Virus record (IMG/VR): IMGVR_UViG_3300005515_000638
Coordinates: 1 to 51,188 of that record
Reading direction: 5' to 3' (one strand)
DNA length: 51,188 bases
Source: a virus
The notes under the pieces were generated by a model. It searched no databases. It had not been told where the DNA came from and saw only the letters and a program-made list of their open reading frames with translations. Both the position numbers and the translations under genes were made by a program. Positions 40,491 through 48,238 of this stretch are shown one piece after another; the stretch's first letter is position 1, and each line of letters opens with the position of its first letter.

Positions 40491-40874
40491 ATGGACACGA
40501 TTACTTGCGGCTCATGGATTGGCCAGCTCGGCAAGGCGCTGGCTCCCCGTGAGCTCGAAGCACTATTGTGGGTGGCCCAAGGCCTCACCACCAAAGAAAT
40601 CGCCCGCCAGATGGCGGTCAGCCCCGGCACCGTGGCCAACCGCATCGAGGCCGCTCTGTTCAAGCTGGAAGCCGGCCGCCGCATCGAGGCGGTCACCAAG
40701 GCCATGCGCCAGCAGATCATCAGCCCGCTTTGCATCGCCCTCGCCGGGATCATTGCCATGCATGCGGTGATCGGCGACAGCGACCCCATGCGCCGCGACC
40801 GCCGCGTGCCTGAGCGCCGCACCGCCCAAGTTCGAATCGTTCGCAAGGCCGAGGCCTTGGAACTTTACGCCTGA
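40491..40874 (+). CDS. LuxR-type helix-turn-helix regulator
   Basis: The 127-residue protein consists mainly of a LuxR C-terminal HTH: APRELEALLWVAQGLTTKEIARQM, then SPGTVANRIEAALFKL. A hydrophobic segment (ISPLCIALAGIIAMHAVIG) near residues 75-95 may anchor it to the membrane. It has no receiver or autoinducer domain. It starts 7 bp after the ParB-like gene. Targets are unknown. Confidence 0.85.
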   Translation: MDTITCGSWIGQLGKALAPRELEALLWVAQGLTTKEIARQMAVSPGTVANRIEAALFKLEAGRRIEAVTKAMRQQIISPLCIALAGIIAMHAVIGDSDPMRRDRRVPERRTAQVRIVRKAEALELYA

Positions 40875-40892
40875 CCCACCCGAGGATCACCC

Positions 40893-41162
40893 ATGCAGAC
40901 AGCAATGCACCCTGCTTTCGAGCAGAAGCTTGCCGTGCTCGCGGCCCTGCTCGAGCGCAGCAAGTCAGCCAGGACAGAAGCACACGCAAAGGTTGGCCAG
41001 TCAGCTCCGCGTTACCAGGCGTCTGGTAAGGGGAAGACCTGGGATGTGGTGGAGATCGCCACCGGCGCAAAGCAGGGCTTTGCCTACAGCTACCGGACGG
41101 CCATGCGATTTGTGGATGCGATGGAGGCAGGCGCGGCGAGCAAGCAAGGCGGCGTGCAATGA
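40893..41162 (+). CDS. Hypothetical phage protein, 89 aa
   Basis: The protein (MQTAMHPAFEQKLAVLAALL...) has an N-terminal helix and a beta-hairpin (KTWDVVEIATGAKQGFAYSY) followed by a second helix. It overlaps the next gene by an ATGA. No family is recognised. Confidence 0.7.
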   Translation: MQTAMHPAFEQKLAVLAALLERSKSARTEAHAKVGQSAPRYQASGKGKTWDVVEIATGAKQGFAYSYRTAMRFVDAMEAGAASKQGGVQ

Positions 41163-41617
41163 GCAAGCGCAAGCCACACAACATGCGCGCCAGGCTGGAG
41201 CGAACCTGCAGGGCGCTGGTATCGGCCAACCACGCCGCCGTCGTGAACATCGACCCCAGTGGTCAGCAGGTGCTGATCAACTGGAAGAACCTCAAGCAGA
41301 TCTGCGTGCGGCAAGTAGTCGACGCCGTTTGCGACATCCCGCACCGCTGGACCATCTACCTCAGCGTGCTCTGCCGCACGGAGTTCGGGGAGCGGTATCA
41401 CAAGTCGATCGAGGTCGCGCCCCAGGGTAACTACCGCGCCGAGCACCTGACCGATGTAATCGAATCTACCTACGTGGACCTGCGGGCCACGGCCAACCCC
41501 AATCACCTAGTGGCGGCCGGTTGGATCGCTATCCCTACCGACACAACGCTGGACGAAGCAGAAGCCGCCAAGATCTTTGCCGCTGTCGGGGCCTGGAATC
41601 AGCAGAAAGCAGCATGA
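41159..41617 (+). CDS. Hypothetical phage protein, 152 aa
   Basis: The protein (MSKRKPHNMRARLERTCRAL...) has a basic N-terminal helix and a strand-rich middle including TIYLSVLCRTEFGERYHKS. Similar small basic proteins are often encoded in Pseudomonas prophage early regions. The function is unknown. Its start is coupled to the gene upstream. Confidence 0.75.
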   Translation: MSKRKPHNMRARLERTCRALVSANHAAVVNIDPSGQQVLINWKNLKQICVRQVVDAVCDIPHRWTIYLSVLCRTEFGERYHKSIEVAPQGNYRAEHLTDVIESTYVDLRATANPNHLVAAGWIAIPTDTTLDEAEAAKIFAAVGAWNQQKAA

Positions 41618-41698
41618 GACGCACCACCGCACGCGCTCGGCATGGCCGGCGCCAGCAACACATCAATCTGCCGCCCAGCGGCTTGGGAGGTATCGGCC

Positions 41699-42052
41699 AT
41701 GGCCGAGCAGAAGACGGGAGCGGCGAAGCACTCGGCGGACTACCGAGACCGCAAGAAGAAGCAGGCCGCGAAGCTTGGCATCGAGAAGGTGTTCTTCAAC
41801 ATGCCGGCAGGGATCAAGGCCGCCATGGCTGCCGAGATCAAGCGACACGACTACGACCAGGTGCAGGAACTCTGGCAGGACCTGGCCCTGTCATGGATCG
41901 CGCAGGATCCTGAAGAGCGGGCGCGTAGGCTTGAAAGACCTGACGCGCCAGCTTTTTACATCTCGCCAAAACTAGCGCGACAGTTCGAATCAGCGAGTAT
42001 GGCGGAATTGAAGCGATACCCAGGGTGCGAGGTCATACCCCCGGATTGCTAA
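41699..42052 (+). CDS. Hypothetical phage protein, 117 aa
   Basis: The ATG at 41699 has GGGAGG 8 bases upstream. The upstream part of the frame is not credible. The protein (MAEQKTGAAKHSADYRDRKK...) has a basic start and a motif FFNMPAGIKAAMAAEIKRH that could be part of a ribbon-helix-helix-like fold. Its 3' end overlaps the convergent gene 42033-42482 by 20 bp. Confidence 0.72.
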   Translation: MAEQKTGAAKHSADYRDRKKKQAAKLGIEKVFFNMPAGIKAAMAAEIKRHDYDQVQELWQDLALSWIAQDPEERARRLERPDAPAFYISPKLARQFESASMAELKRYPGCEVIPPDC

Positions 42053-42482
42053 CGCCAAGCACTCGCCGAACGACTGCGGAGAGGACCTTGTATTCGCGCA
42101 GTTCGTCGGTGTTTGGCAAGGCACCTTCACCATCGGCGGTGTAGATTGCGCCATTGGGGCCTACGTGGAACTTGCCTACGAGAACTTCTTTCTCCGGAGC
42201 AAATTCCTTAACAGCTATCCGAGCTTCGAGCAGCGCTTCGCCTCCCCGATACAGCATCGTCGAGTAAATGCTGAATGGCTTTCCGGACACATTTCCGGAC
42301 ACGAGCGGGCCATCCTCTTCACGCTTGAAGGTAACCTGACCGTTAAAGTGCTTATTGCCTAAGTCATTCCAGAACTCGATGAGCTCGAGATATCGATCCG
42401 TGGCGCGCTTGTAGCTGTGGGCGGCACGAGAAACCAAGGTCTGCAGCTCGTTAACGTCTTCATCAAAATCCGATTTTTTCAC
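42033..42482 (-). CDS. Hypothetical protein on opposite strand, 149 aa
   Basis: The protein starts at GTG with GGAG 9 bases upstream. It has a helical N-terminus (DVNELQTLVSRAAHSYKRAT) and a beta-rich middle and end. It reads against the surrounding operon, so it must have its own promoter, and may be expressed in the lysogen. No family is recognised. Confidence 0.7.
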   Translation of the reverse strand: MKKSDFDEDVNELQTLVSRAAHSYKRATDRYLELIEFWNDLGNKHFNGQVTFKREEDGPLVSGNVSGKPFSIYSTMLYRGGEALLEARIAVKEFAPEKEVLVGKFHVGPNGAIYTADGEGALPNTDELREYKVLSAVVRRVLGVSNPGV

Positions 42483-42597
42483 CGAAACACTCCATTTAAA
42501 CCGGGCGGATTGCCCCGCACTGGTCTACCTCAAAAAACACCAAATTGCCACCATGCCGCATCCGGCCACGGAGGGCGGCGCATGCATGGAGAAAGCC

Positions 42598-43191
42598 ATG
42601 AGCGATACCAACGCCAGCCTCAGCCTGGCAACCGGCCACCCGATGACCGCCGACACCTGGTCGGACTTCGTTGCCCGCCTTCGCCACCACTGCAACGGCC
42701 AGGGCGTGACATGGCACCACACGGCATGCGCGCTGTTCACCGTGCAGCAGAAGCGCATCGACTACGGCTATGACGCTGACTACGCCGAGGGTCTGGTGGT
42801 CTGCTTGGAAGACAGCAGCTGGTTCAGCCCTGAAGAATACTGGGCAGATCTAGACGAGGAAGAGCAGGAAGAGCTCGATCGGGTGGTTCAGGCCAAAAAC
42901 GATTGCAATTTTCTGGACCTGGATACCGACGACCAGTGGGAATTCCTGGGTGAGCTCGACGACCACAGTGTCACCGGCTGGAACAAACGCTGGGAGATCG
43001 TGAACAGCCACTTCACTAAGGAAGCGGCCGAGGCCTTCATTCGCCGCAAGCAGCACGACTACCCAGAACTGCGAATCTACGTCGAGTCTCAGTACTACGC
43101 CTGGGAATTCGAAGCGATCAAGGCCGCCATTCTCGACGGCAAGTTGGTCTATCAACCAAAGCCGGCGACTGACGAAGCCGCTGCCGCCTGA
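42598..43191 (+). CDS. Conserved phage protein, 197 aa
   Basis: The ATG at 42598 has GGAG 6 bases upstream; other in-frame ATGs at 42553 and 42586 are less well placed. The protein is acidic, rich in Trp and Tyr (SPEEYWADLDEEEQEELDR, then DDHSVTGWNKRWEIVNSHF). This pattern seems widespread in Pseudomonas phages. It is probably soluble. The function is unknown. Confidence 0.8.
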   Translation: MSDTNASLSLATGHPMTADTWSDFVARLRHHCNGQGVTWHHTACALFTVQQKRIDYGYDADYAEGLVVCLEDSSWFSPEEYWADLDEEEQEELDRVVQAKNDCNFLDLDTDDQWEFLGELDDHSVTGWNKRWEIVNSHFTKEAAEAFIRRKQHDYPELRIYVESQYYAWEFEAIKAAILDGKLVYQPKPATDEAAAA

Positions 43192-43232
43192 CCCTCCGGC
43201 GCTGTCCAGCAGCGCCCTAGGCGATGAACGCT

Positions 43233-43523
43233 TCATTGGCTTTTGCCAAAAGCATATCCCAGCGCAAGAGTAATTATCGGGATAAATATAGACCACACCG
43301 ATTTAATCTCGTCTATATATTTAAAATTCTTATCAGCAACTACCAAGCTAAACAGCAACAAACTTAGAAGCCCTGCTATACAGAAACTCCATGTAATTGT
43401 CATCCAAACAATGGAGTTTTTTGCATCCTCTCCGCTACCGATATTTTCCGCTATTTTACCCCTGGAGCTTTCAGCTTTAATTTTTGACTGAGATTCTCCG
43501 CCAGATCCAGATTGAAATTCCAT
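43233..43523 (-). CDS. Two-helix membrane protein of AT-rich cassette
   Basis: The 96-residue protein has a polar N-terminal half and two membrane helices (about residues 41-61, WMTITWSFCIAGLLSLLLFS, and 74-92 ending GYAFGKSQ). Its ATG lies one base after the stop of the upstream gene (TGATATG), so the two are co-translated; the longer frame to 43568 is not needed. It is AT-rich and antisense to the phage operon. Small membrane effectors of this kind are seen in exclusion systems, but the role here is inference. Confidence 0.78.
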   Translation of the reverse strand: MEFQSGSGGESQSKIKAESSRGKIAENIGSGEDAKNSIVWMTITWSFCIAGLLSLLLFSLVVADKNFKYIDEIKSVWSIFIPIITLALGYAFGKSQ

Positions 43524-43524
43524 A

Positions 43525-43893
43525 TCAAATGTTGCTCTTATAGAAATTGAAGGTGACGACCCGTTCATCGCTTTCCAAGCTCAAGGTCTCTACCGTAAAC
43601 GTCAGAAAAAGACGTACACCCTCAGCTTCACCAACCTTGATAGGCTTCAATCTACCGACGCGCTGACGACTTTTGAAGTTCTTTAGCCGAATACGAAAAT
43701 CATCATTCTCCCCAGGCCCGACTTCCCAGCGAGTTTCAGTTCCATCATTAACAAACTCTACAAAAATCGGTATACCGTCGAATCTCATTCTAAAGCTTGG
43801 TCGTGAAACATGAACCACTTGCGAGCCGTATAGCTCCATGCCATCCATTTCCACTTCAACGTCAATCACAGAATTGCCCTCAAAAATGGCCAA
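43525..43893 (-). CDS. Beta-rich soluble protein of AT-rich cassette
   Basis: The 122-residue protein (from TTG at 43893) is predicted to be a beta-sandwich, with strands such as SFRMRFDGIPIFVEFVNDG and RLFLTFTVETL. It has no signal peptide or metal motif. The start is uncertain: a GTG at 43869 with GAGGG upstream is an alternative. It is coupled to the membrane protein gene downstream and diverges from the methyltransferase gene. It may be the sensor of a two-part system. Confidence 0.7.
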   Translation of the reverse strand: MAIFEGNSVIDVEVEMDGMELYGSQVVHVSRPSFRMRFDGIPIFVEFVNDGTETRWEVGPGENDDFRIRLKNFKSRQRVGRLKPIKVGEAEGVRLFLTFTVETLSLESDERVVTFNFYKSNI

Positions 43894-43922
43894 TTTTTAA
43901 AACTTCAGTTTGAGGTATTTTC

Positions 43923-44846
43923 GTGCCCACAGCAATCGACCTGTTCGCCGGCCTCGGCGGATGGAGCACCGGCGCGCGCGCCGCAGGCGTCCAGGTTCTC
44001 TGGGCGGCAAACCACTGGCCGGTAGCCGTTGAATGGCACAGCGCCAACCACCCCGACACGCAGCACGTTTGCCAGGACTTGCACCAGGCTCGCTGGGAAC
44101 AGGTGCCGGCACACGACATCCTACTGGCCTCGCCCTGCTGCCAGGGCCACGCGAAGGCCCGCGGCAAGAAATCGGGCAACCCTGAGCACGACGCATCGCG
44201 CTCGACGGCCTGGTCGCCGGTATCGGCCCTGGAGTTCCACCGACCACAAGCGGCGGTGATCGAGAACGTTCCGGAGTTCACCGACTGGGTTCTCTACCCA
44301 GCCTGGCTGCAAGCGGTACAGGCGCTTGGATATCAGGCAGCGCCGCACATCGTGGACTGCGCCGACCTCGGCGTGCCACAGCACCGCGTGCGGCTATTCA
44401 TAGTGCTGACGCGCAGCAAGGCCCCACTGATGCTTCAACTGCAGCGCGAGCGGCATGTGCCGGCGAGCAGCATCCTCGACTTCGACGCCGGGCGGTGGTC
44501 GCCAATCGAGAAGCCAGGACGGGCCCAGGCCACGCTCGAACGAGTGCGCAACGGGCGCCAGCGCTTCGGCGACCGCTTCATCATGCCCTACTACGGCAAA
44601 GGCTCCGGCACCACCGGCCGGGACATCAACCGCCCGATCGGAACCATCACTACCCTGGACCGCTGGGCCCTCGTCGACGGTGACCGCATGCGGATGCTCA
44701 GCGCCAGCGAGGCCCTGGCCGCCATGTCGTTCCCGGCTGACACCCTGCGACCGGACAACCACCGGCTGACTATGCACATGGCAGGCAACGCGGTACCACC
44801 GCTGGCTGGACAGAGGGTCATCGAGGCGCTGTTAAAAGCGGCATGA
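43923..44846 (+). CDS. Orphan C5 cytosine DNA methyltransferase
   Basis: The 307-residue enzyme starts at GTG. It has motif I (IDLFAGLGGWSTGARAAG), the catalytic PC motif (Pro71-Cys72 in SPCCQGH), motif VI (IENVPEF), motif VIII (PQHRVRLFIV) and motifs IX-X (MSFPAD, MAGNAVPP). The target recognition region is short. There is no adjacent restriction enzyme, so it likely protects phage DNA from host restriction. The recognition sequence cannot be read from the protein. Confidence 0.93.
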   Translation: MPTAIDLFAGLGGWSTGARAAGVQVLWAANHWPVAVEWHSANHPDTQHVCQDLHQARWEQVPAHDILLASPCCQGHAKARGKKSGNPEHDASRSTAWSPVSALEFHRPQAAVIENVPEFTDWVLYPAWLQAVQALGYQAAPHIVDCADLGVPQHRVRLFIVLTRSKAPLMLQLQRERHVPASSILDFDAGRWSPIEKPGRAQATLERVRNGRQRFGDRFIMPYYGKGSGTTGRDINRPIGTITTLDRWALVDGDRMRMLSASEALAAMSFPADTLRPDNHRLTMHMAGNAVPPLAGQRVIEALLKAA

Positions 44847-44868
44847 GTTCCTCTGTACCCTTCGGGTT

Positions 44869-45117
44869 TCATTTTGTAGGCAATGCTGGATCCTCATAAA
44901 TTTCAACGATCCGGTCATGTTGATTAATAAGTATCGTCACCCTACCCGGCTCGATATCACCTGTTACGTGATCGCCTTCGCGAACGACTCTGCACTTCTT
45001 CCCGATCAACTCGCCCACACCAGTGGATTGCGACACTGGCCAGGGAGTCCAGTCATCACCTTTCTTTGACCACGGCCATGGGTGCGACCCGCCGCTGTTA
45101 CCCGATTCTCCACCCAT
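44869..45117 (-). CDS. Possible I78-like peptidase inhibitor
   Basis: The 82-residue protein ends with GKKCRVVREGDHVTGDIEPG then RVTILINQHDRIVEIY, resembling the I78 inhibitor family, which has an R-x-GD-x-VT-x-D-xxPxR-x-(N/T) pattern. The start at 45117 follows GGAG by 7 bases; upstream frame to 45237 lacks signals and overlaps the next gene. It has no signal peptide, so a cytoplasmic target would be expected. The match is by eye and needs a profile search. Confidence 0.5.
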   Translation of the reverse strand: MGGESGNSGGSHPWPWSKKGDDWTPWPVSQSTGVGELIGKKCRVVREGDHVTGDIEPGRVTILINQHDRIVEIYEDPALPTK

Positions 45118-45200
45118 CATCCTGCTCCAGTTCCAATTGGCGTATTGCCACTTCAAGTCATAGAGCAAGCCAGCGAAAACACAAATCCTTAGGTATCCCC

Positions 45201-45770
45201 ATGCCCACAGAAAATCGATCCAGCAACACCGACCCACGCGATGTGTTCATCAGGCTCAACCCGCTCGGCCTGGGCGAGGAAGAGTTGCGCAAGGACACCA
45301 CAGGCTTCGAAGACCAGCGCACCCACAGCGACTACCTGCTGTTCCTGGCGGGCTACCGCGAAACACATCCAGAACCGCAGCCCCACCCAGAGCCTATAGC
45401 CTGGATGGTTGGTACTGCCTTCTGGTGGACCAAAGAAGAGGCAGAGAGGGATGCGGCGGAGACTGGGTTGCCGATTGTGCCTGTTGGGCCGTTGGCGCCC
45501 ATCCCTGACGGATACTGCCTGATGCCCAAGCGGCTCACCGCCGAAAACGGCGCCAAGGCACTGCTGCTCGGTGAGTTCAAGCTGGAGGTCACCCAGGAAT
45601 GCCCGGAATGCCGCGAACTGGATGAGCCGGTAGAAGGCTGCGAGATATGCGATGGCGAGGGCGAGTACGGCCAGCGCCACCTCATCCCTTGGGACACGAT
45701 CAAGTACATCTACAGCGAAGCCGTGAGGGGTCTCGTGCTCAAACCGGAAGCCACTCGTATGCCATCTTGA
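45201..45770 (+). CDS. Zinc-motif phage protein, 189 aa
   Basis: The protein starts at MPTENRSSN. Two CxxC pairs (CPEC and CEIC, with GEGEY after) near residues 135-155 indicate a zinc ribbon like those of DnaJ. A central region (PIAWMVGTAFWWTKEEAER) resembles a small ligand-binding or DNA-associated fold found in phage proteins of unknown function. The upstream part of the frame overlaps the antisense gene and is ignored. Confidence 0.75.
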   Translation: MPTENRSSNTDPRDVFIRLNPLGLGEEELRKDTTGFEDQRTHSDYLLFLAGYRETHPEPQPHPEPIAWMVGTAFWWTKEEAERDAAETGLPIVPVGPLAPIPDGYCLMPKRLTAENGAKALLLGEFKLEVTQECPECRELDEPVEGCEICDGEGEYGQRHLIPWDTIKYIYSEAVRGLVLKPEATRMPS

Positions 45771-45775
45771 GATCA

Positions 45776-45793
45776 GGAGTACAAAAGTACTCC
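45776..45793. other. Hairpin between convergent genes
   Basis: GGAGTAC-AAAA-GTACTCC is a perfect 7-bp stem-loop 6 bases after the stop of the gene at 45201-45770, facing the convergent gene at 45818-46117. There is no T-run. It may be a weak terminator for both. Confidence 0.45.
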
Positions 45794-45817
45794 ATGCAGG
45801 TGTAACCGCTCTCCTCT

Positions 45818-46117
45818 CTACCTCGAGGCGGCGAGACGATCAGCAGCCGACACACCCTCCACAGCAATGCGGCGAGCGCGTCCTACACCCCATGCGAGCG
45901 CCCGGGTCATCGACTCACCAGGCCGAGAATCGAATGCCTCCTTATGTATGGCCATGCCGCTGGATGCGTACACGCCGATGAACATCTGGGTCGTGCCAGT
46001 TCGCGACAGGCGCACCTGTACATCGATGAAGGTGCCGTCACTGAGCGTTTCGTCGTGAGTGCGATGGTGCAACGTCGGGTCTGCCCAATCCCAAAAAACA
46101 TCACCGCGAATTCTCAT
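45818..46117 (-). CDS. Conserved hypothetical protein, 99 aa
   Basis: AGGAGG lies just before the ATG at 46117; the frame extends to 46189 without support. The protein (MRIRGDVFWDWADPTLHHRT...) has a conserved-looking core DGTFIDVQV and AFDSRPGESMTRALAWGV that seems familiar from Pseudomonas genomes. It stands on the opposite strand from the operon. The function is unknown. Confidence 0.75.
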   Translation of the reverse strand: MRIRGDVFWDWADPTLHHRTHDETLSDGTFIDVQVRLSRTGTTQMFIGVYASSGMAIHKEAFDSRPGESMTRALAWGVGRARRIAVEGVSAADRLAASR

Positions 46118-46231
46118 GCCGCCTCCTACGACCTCGTTGAATTTTTGAGGGTGTAGACGCCACCATAGCGAAGGCGAAGCGGTTATCAACCGCAGCGGGA
46201 GATACTGAGAACTGAATCGGACAAGCGGCGA

Positions 46232-46444
46232 TCAGTCTGGGTCCGCGGGCTCAGGCAGGTGCATCGTTGCGGCAAAATTCATCCAATCTTCAAAGATACG
46301 TCGGTGCTCGTCGCAATCGGAGCGCCAGCTGGAGGAAGACGTCACACCATACACAACCTGACTCATAGTTCGAGCAGTGTATGTATCGAGCTCTCGAAGC
46401 AGTTCGTACGCACGAAACTGTTGATCCCTGCTGATAGAGCTCAT
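46232..46444 (-). CDS. Small hypothetical protein, 70 aa
   Basis: The ATG at 46444 has GGTGG 8 bases upstream; a frame to 46582 exists but overlaps the next gene start. The protein (MSSISRDQQFRAYELLRELD...) is helical and polar. It reads opposite to the operon and alongside the gene at 45818-46117. The function is unknown. Confidence 0.6.
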   Translation of the reverse strand: MSSISRDQQFRAYELLRELDTYTARTMSQVVYGVTSSSSWRSDCDEHRRIFEDWMNFAATMHLPEPADPD

Positions 46445-46572
46445 GTGATCCACCACCGTTGATGAGGAGCGATGTACTCCTCGTGATCGGTGGACACCCT
46501 GCCACAGATTAAAGTCACCAGAACTTAAACTTTTTTCTCTAACTGCCGCGATATGGCGGCCAAGGAATCCGC

Positions 46573-46869
46573 ATGCCTGCAAAACAGTATCCGCTGGAGG
46601 TGCAAAGCGTCGGCAGCGACACCTACATCGCGATGAGCAAGGGTCACCACGACCTTGAAGTGTTCATGGCCGAAGCCGTCAAAGAACACCCGGGCTGGTT
46701 CCTGGGCGGCCCGCAGCACAAATGGTGCAAGACGGTGCCGGATCGCTCTGGCGAGTTCGCGCACCGATACGTGTTCGTCGAAGAAGGGACGCCCGGCGCG
46801 TGGCCGGCCACCTACTGCTGGGAGTTTGGCGAGGACTACAAGCGCTATAACGCCGAGGTGCAGCCATGA
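46573..46869 (+). CDS. Hypothetical phage protein, 98 aa
   Basis: AAGGA lies 6 bases before the ATG. The protein (MPAKQYPLEVQSVGSDTYIA...) contains GHHDLEVFMAEAV and ends in FGEDYKRYN. It is the first of six small genes joined end to end by ATGA or GTGA overlaps, a tightly coupled operon. The function is unknown. Confidence 0.75.
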   Translation: MPAKQYPLEVQSVGSDTYIAMSKGHHDLEVFMAEAVKEHPGWFLGGPQHKWCKTVPDRSGEFAHRYVFVEEGTPGAWPATYCWEFGEDYKRYNAEVQP

Positions 46870-47135
46870 CCCGCCTCGCCCTCTGCCTCCTGCTGCTGGC
46901 CACCGGCGCCAGCGCAGACCCACGCGAAACACGAGGCATGCCCTACGTGTTCCAGGTGTTTCACGACGAACAGCGTGCAGTGACGTGCTGGTCCTACTCG
47001 GGCGGCCTGAGCTGCATCCCCGACAGCCAGCTGCAGGCCGGCAACCAGCGCCAGCTCTCCCCGCACGAAACACAACCCGAACCTACACCCGCTACGGCGC
47101 CTGGGCGCTGGATTGATGAGAGGTATCAGCTGTGA
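46866..47135 (+). CDS. Small secreted protein, 89 aa
   Basis: The protein has a signal peptide (MTRLALCLLLLATGASADP, predicted cleavage after ASA). The mature part of about 71 residues has two cysteines that may form a disulphide (VTCWSYSGGLSCIPD). It would act in the periplasm. It is coupled to its neighbours through ATGA and GTGA overlaps. The function is unknown; interference with adsorption or DNA entry by other phages is one possibility. Confidence 0.75.
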   Translation: MTRLALCLLLLATGASADPRETRGMPYVFQVFHDEQRAVTCWSYSGGLSCIPDSQLQAGNQRQLSPHETQPEPTPATAPGRWIDERYQL

Positions 47136-47440
47136 GCAAGTATCGTAAAGGTCAGCTTTACACCCGCCGCATGCGCCCGTCTGACGACAGCGACAGTTGG
47201 CGCCTGGCAATGCGCTTGGCGTTCTACACAACCATGCTGCGCAGCGGCGAGTACAAGACAGCCTACGTGCTCTGCCGCCACGGTGTGAAAGGGATAATGG
47301 AAGTTGGCCGGAGCCGTAAAGACCTGACTTCCACCTTGTTCATGTCCGGTTGCCGCAATTTCAAGGATATCCAGCGCAAGAGTAAGTTCGGCAACATCGA
47401 GCGCGCCAGAGCGGCCAAAACTAATCAGGTAGCGCCATGA
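47132..47440 (+). CDS. Basic hypothetical phage protein, 102 aa
   Basis: The protein starts at GTG within a GTGA overlap. It is rich in Arg and Lys (SKYRKGQLYTRRMRPSDDS), with a helical middle (LAMRLAFYTTMLRSGEYKTA) and a Cys pair. It probably binds nucleic acid. The family is not recognised. Confidence 0.7.
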   Translation: MSKYRKGQLYTRRMRPSDDSDSWRLAMRLAFYTTMLRSGEYKTAYVLCRHGVKGIMEVGRSRKDLTSTLFMSGCRNFKDIQRKSKFGNIERARAAKTNQVAP

Positions 47441-47832
47441 CCGACCTGATAGAAGTGAGGGTATCCAACCTGACCGGAGCGCCGCTGGACTGGGCTGTGG
47501 CCATGGCCGAAGGGTTCAAGACAGATCCCGAGCGCCTGACAAATGTTTGGCTCAACGAAGAAGACCCTACCAGCGTCAGCATCCGCGGCGTCGAGATGGG
47601 CTACGGATTCAGACCCTCATCAAACTGGGAGCACGGCGGCCAACTGATCGACAAGCACAGCGGCACCGCTCAGCACATTCCCGGGCTGCCTGCCGATCTG
47701 TGTTACGCCGGTGGCCCGGCCGGTGCGGGAGTGTGGTGCTACGGCCCCACGGCCCTAATCGCCTTCTGCCGGGGCCTCGTCAACCACAAGCTTGGCGATA
47801 CCGTCCAGGTACCTAAGGAGCTGATGCAATGA
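47437..47832 (+). CDS. NinX/DUF2591-like phage protein
   Basis: The 131-residue protein has the DUF2591 layout: it opens with LIEVRVSNLTGAPLDWAVAMAEG, has FRPSSNWEHGGQLIDKH in the middle and ends with ALIAFCRGLVNHKLGDTVQVP. Members are small phage proteins of unknown function seen in nin-like regions. ATGA overlaps join it to both neighbours. Confidence 0.85.
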   Translation: MTDLIEVRVSNLTGAPLDWAVAMAEGFKTDPERLTNVWLNEEDPTSVSIRGVEMGYGFRPSSNWEHGGQLIDKHSGTAQHIPGLPADLCYAGGPAGAGVWCYGPTALIAFCRGLVNHKLGDTVQVPKELMQ

Positions 47833-47879
47833 TCGCCCTCGCCTACATGGCCTACCTGATCTACAGGGGGCCGCGATGA
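47829..47879 (+). CDS. Micro-ORF of 16 aa bridging two genes
   Basis: The 16-codon frame (MIALAYMAYLIYRGPR) starts in an ATGA overlap with the NinX-like stop and ends in an ATGA overlap with the next start, so ribosomes could pass through it without release. The peptide is hydrophobic with a basic end, as in small membrane peptides. It may be a coupling device or a real peptide. Confidence 0.55.
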   Translation: MIALAYMAYLIYRGPR

Positions 47880-48187
47880 ACGCAGAAGTCTTCAAATTTC
47901 CGCTGAAGCGCCGGGCACACAACAACCAGGTGATGGCGAACCAAGCGGAGCGTAAAAGGCTGGCCGACTGGTTCCGCGAAATCGCCCAGCACATCGAGGG
48001 CAACGAGGTGGAGCGCGAGCCGCTGGCAGCCATGATCGTACTCAGCAGTGCAGCAGGTGACGAAGTCCTGCATGTCGGCTACTCAACCGATGCTACCTCA
48101 CTTGTCCAGGCAGGAAACGCAGCCCGCCAATGGGCTCACCTGACCTTCCAGCGCAAGGCCGGCAACTTCTTCGACCGCCAACGCTAA
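47876..48187 (+). CDS. Hypothetical phage protein, 103 aa
   Basis: The protein (MNAEVFKFPLKRRAHNNQVM...) has a basic start, a helix (RLADWFREIAQHIEGNEV) and a beta-rich segment (VGYSTDATSLVQAGNAAR). It is coupled to the micro-ORF upstream. The family is not known to me. Confidence 0.72.
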   Translation: MNAEVFKFPLKRRAHNNQVMANQAERKRLADWFREIAQHIEGNEVEREPLAAMIVLSSAAGDEVLHVGYSTDATSLVQAGNAARQWAHLTFQRKAGNFFDRQR

Positions 48188-48238
48188 CCCCTCCCCCTAC
48201 AACTCAAGCCCGCCGTCATGCGCGGGCGAGGATTCCAT

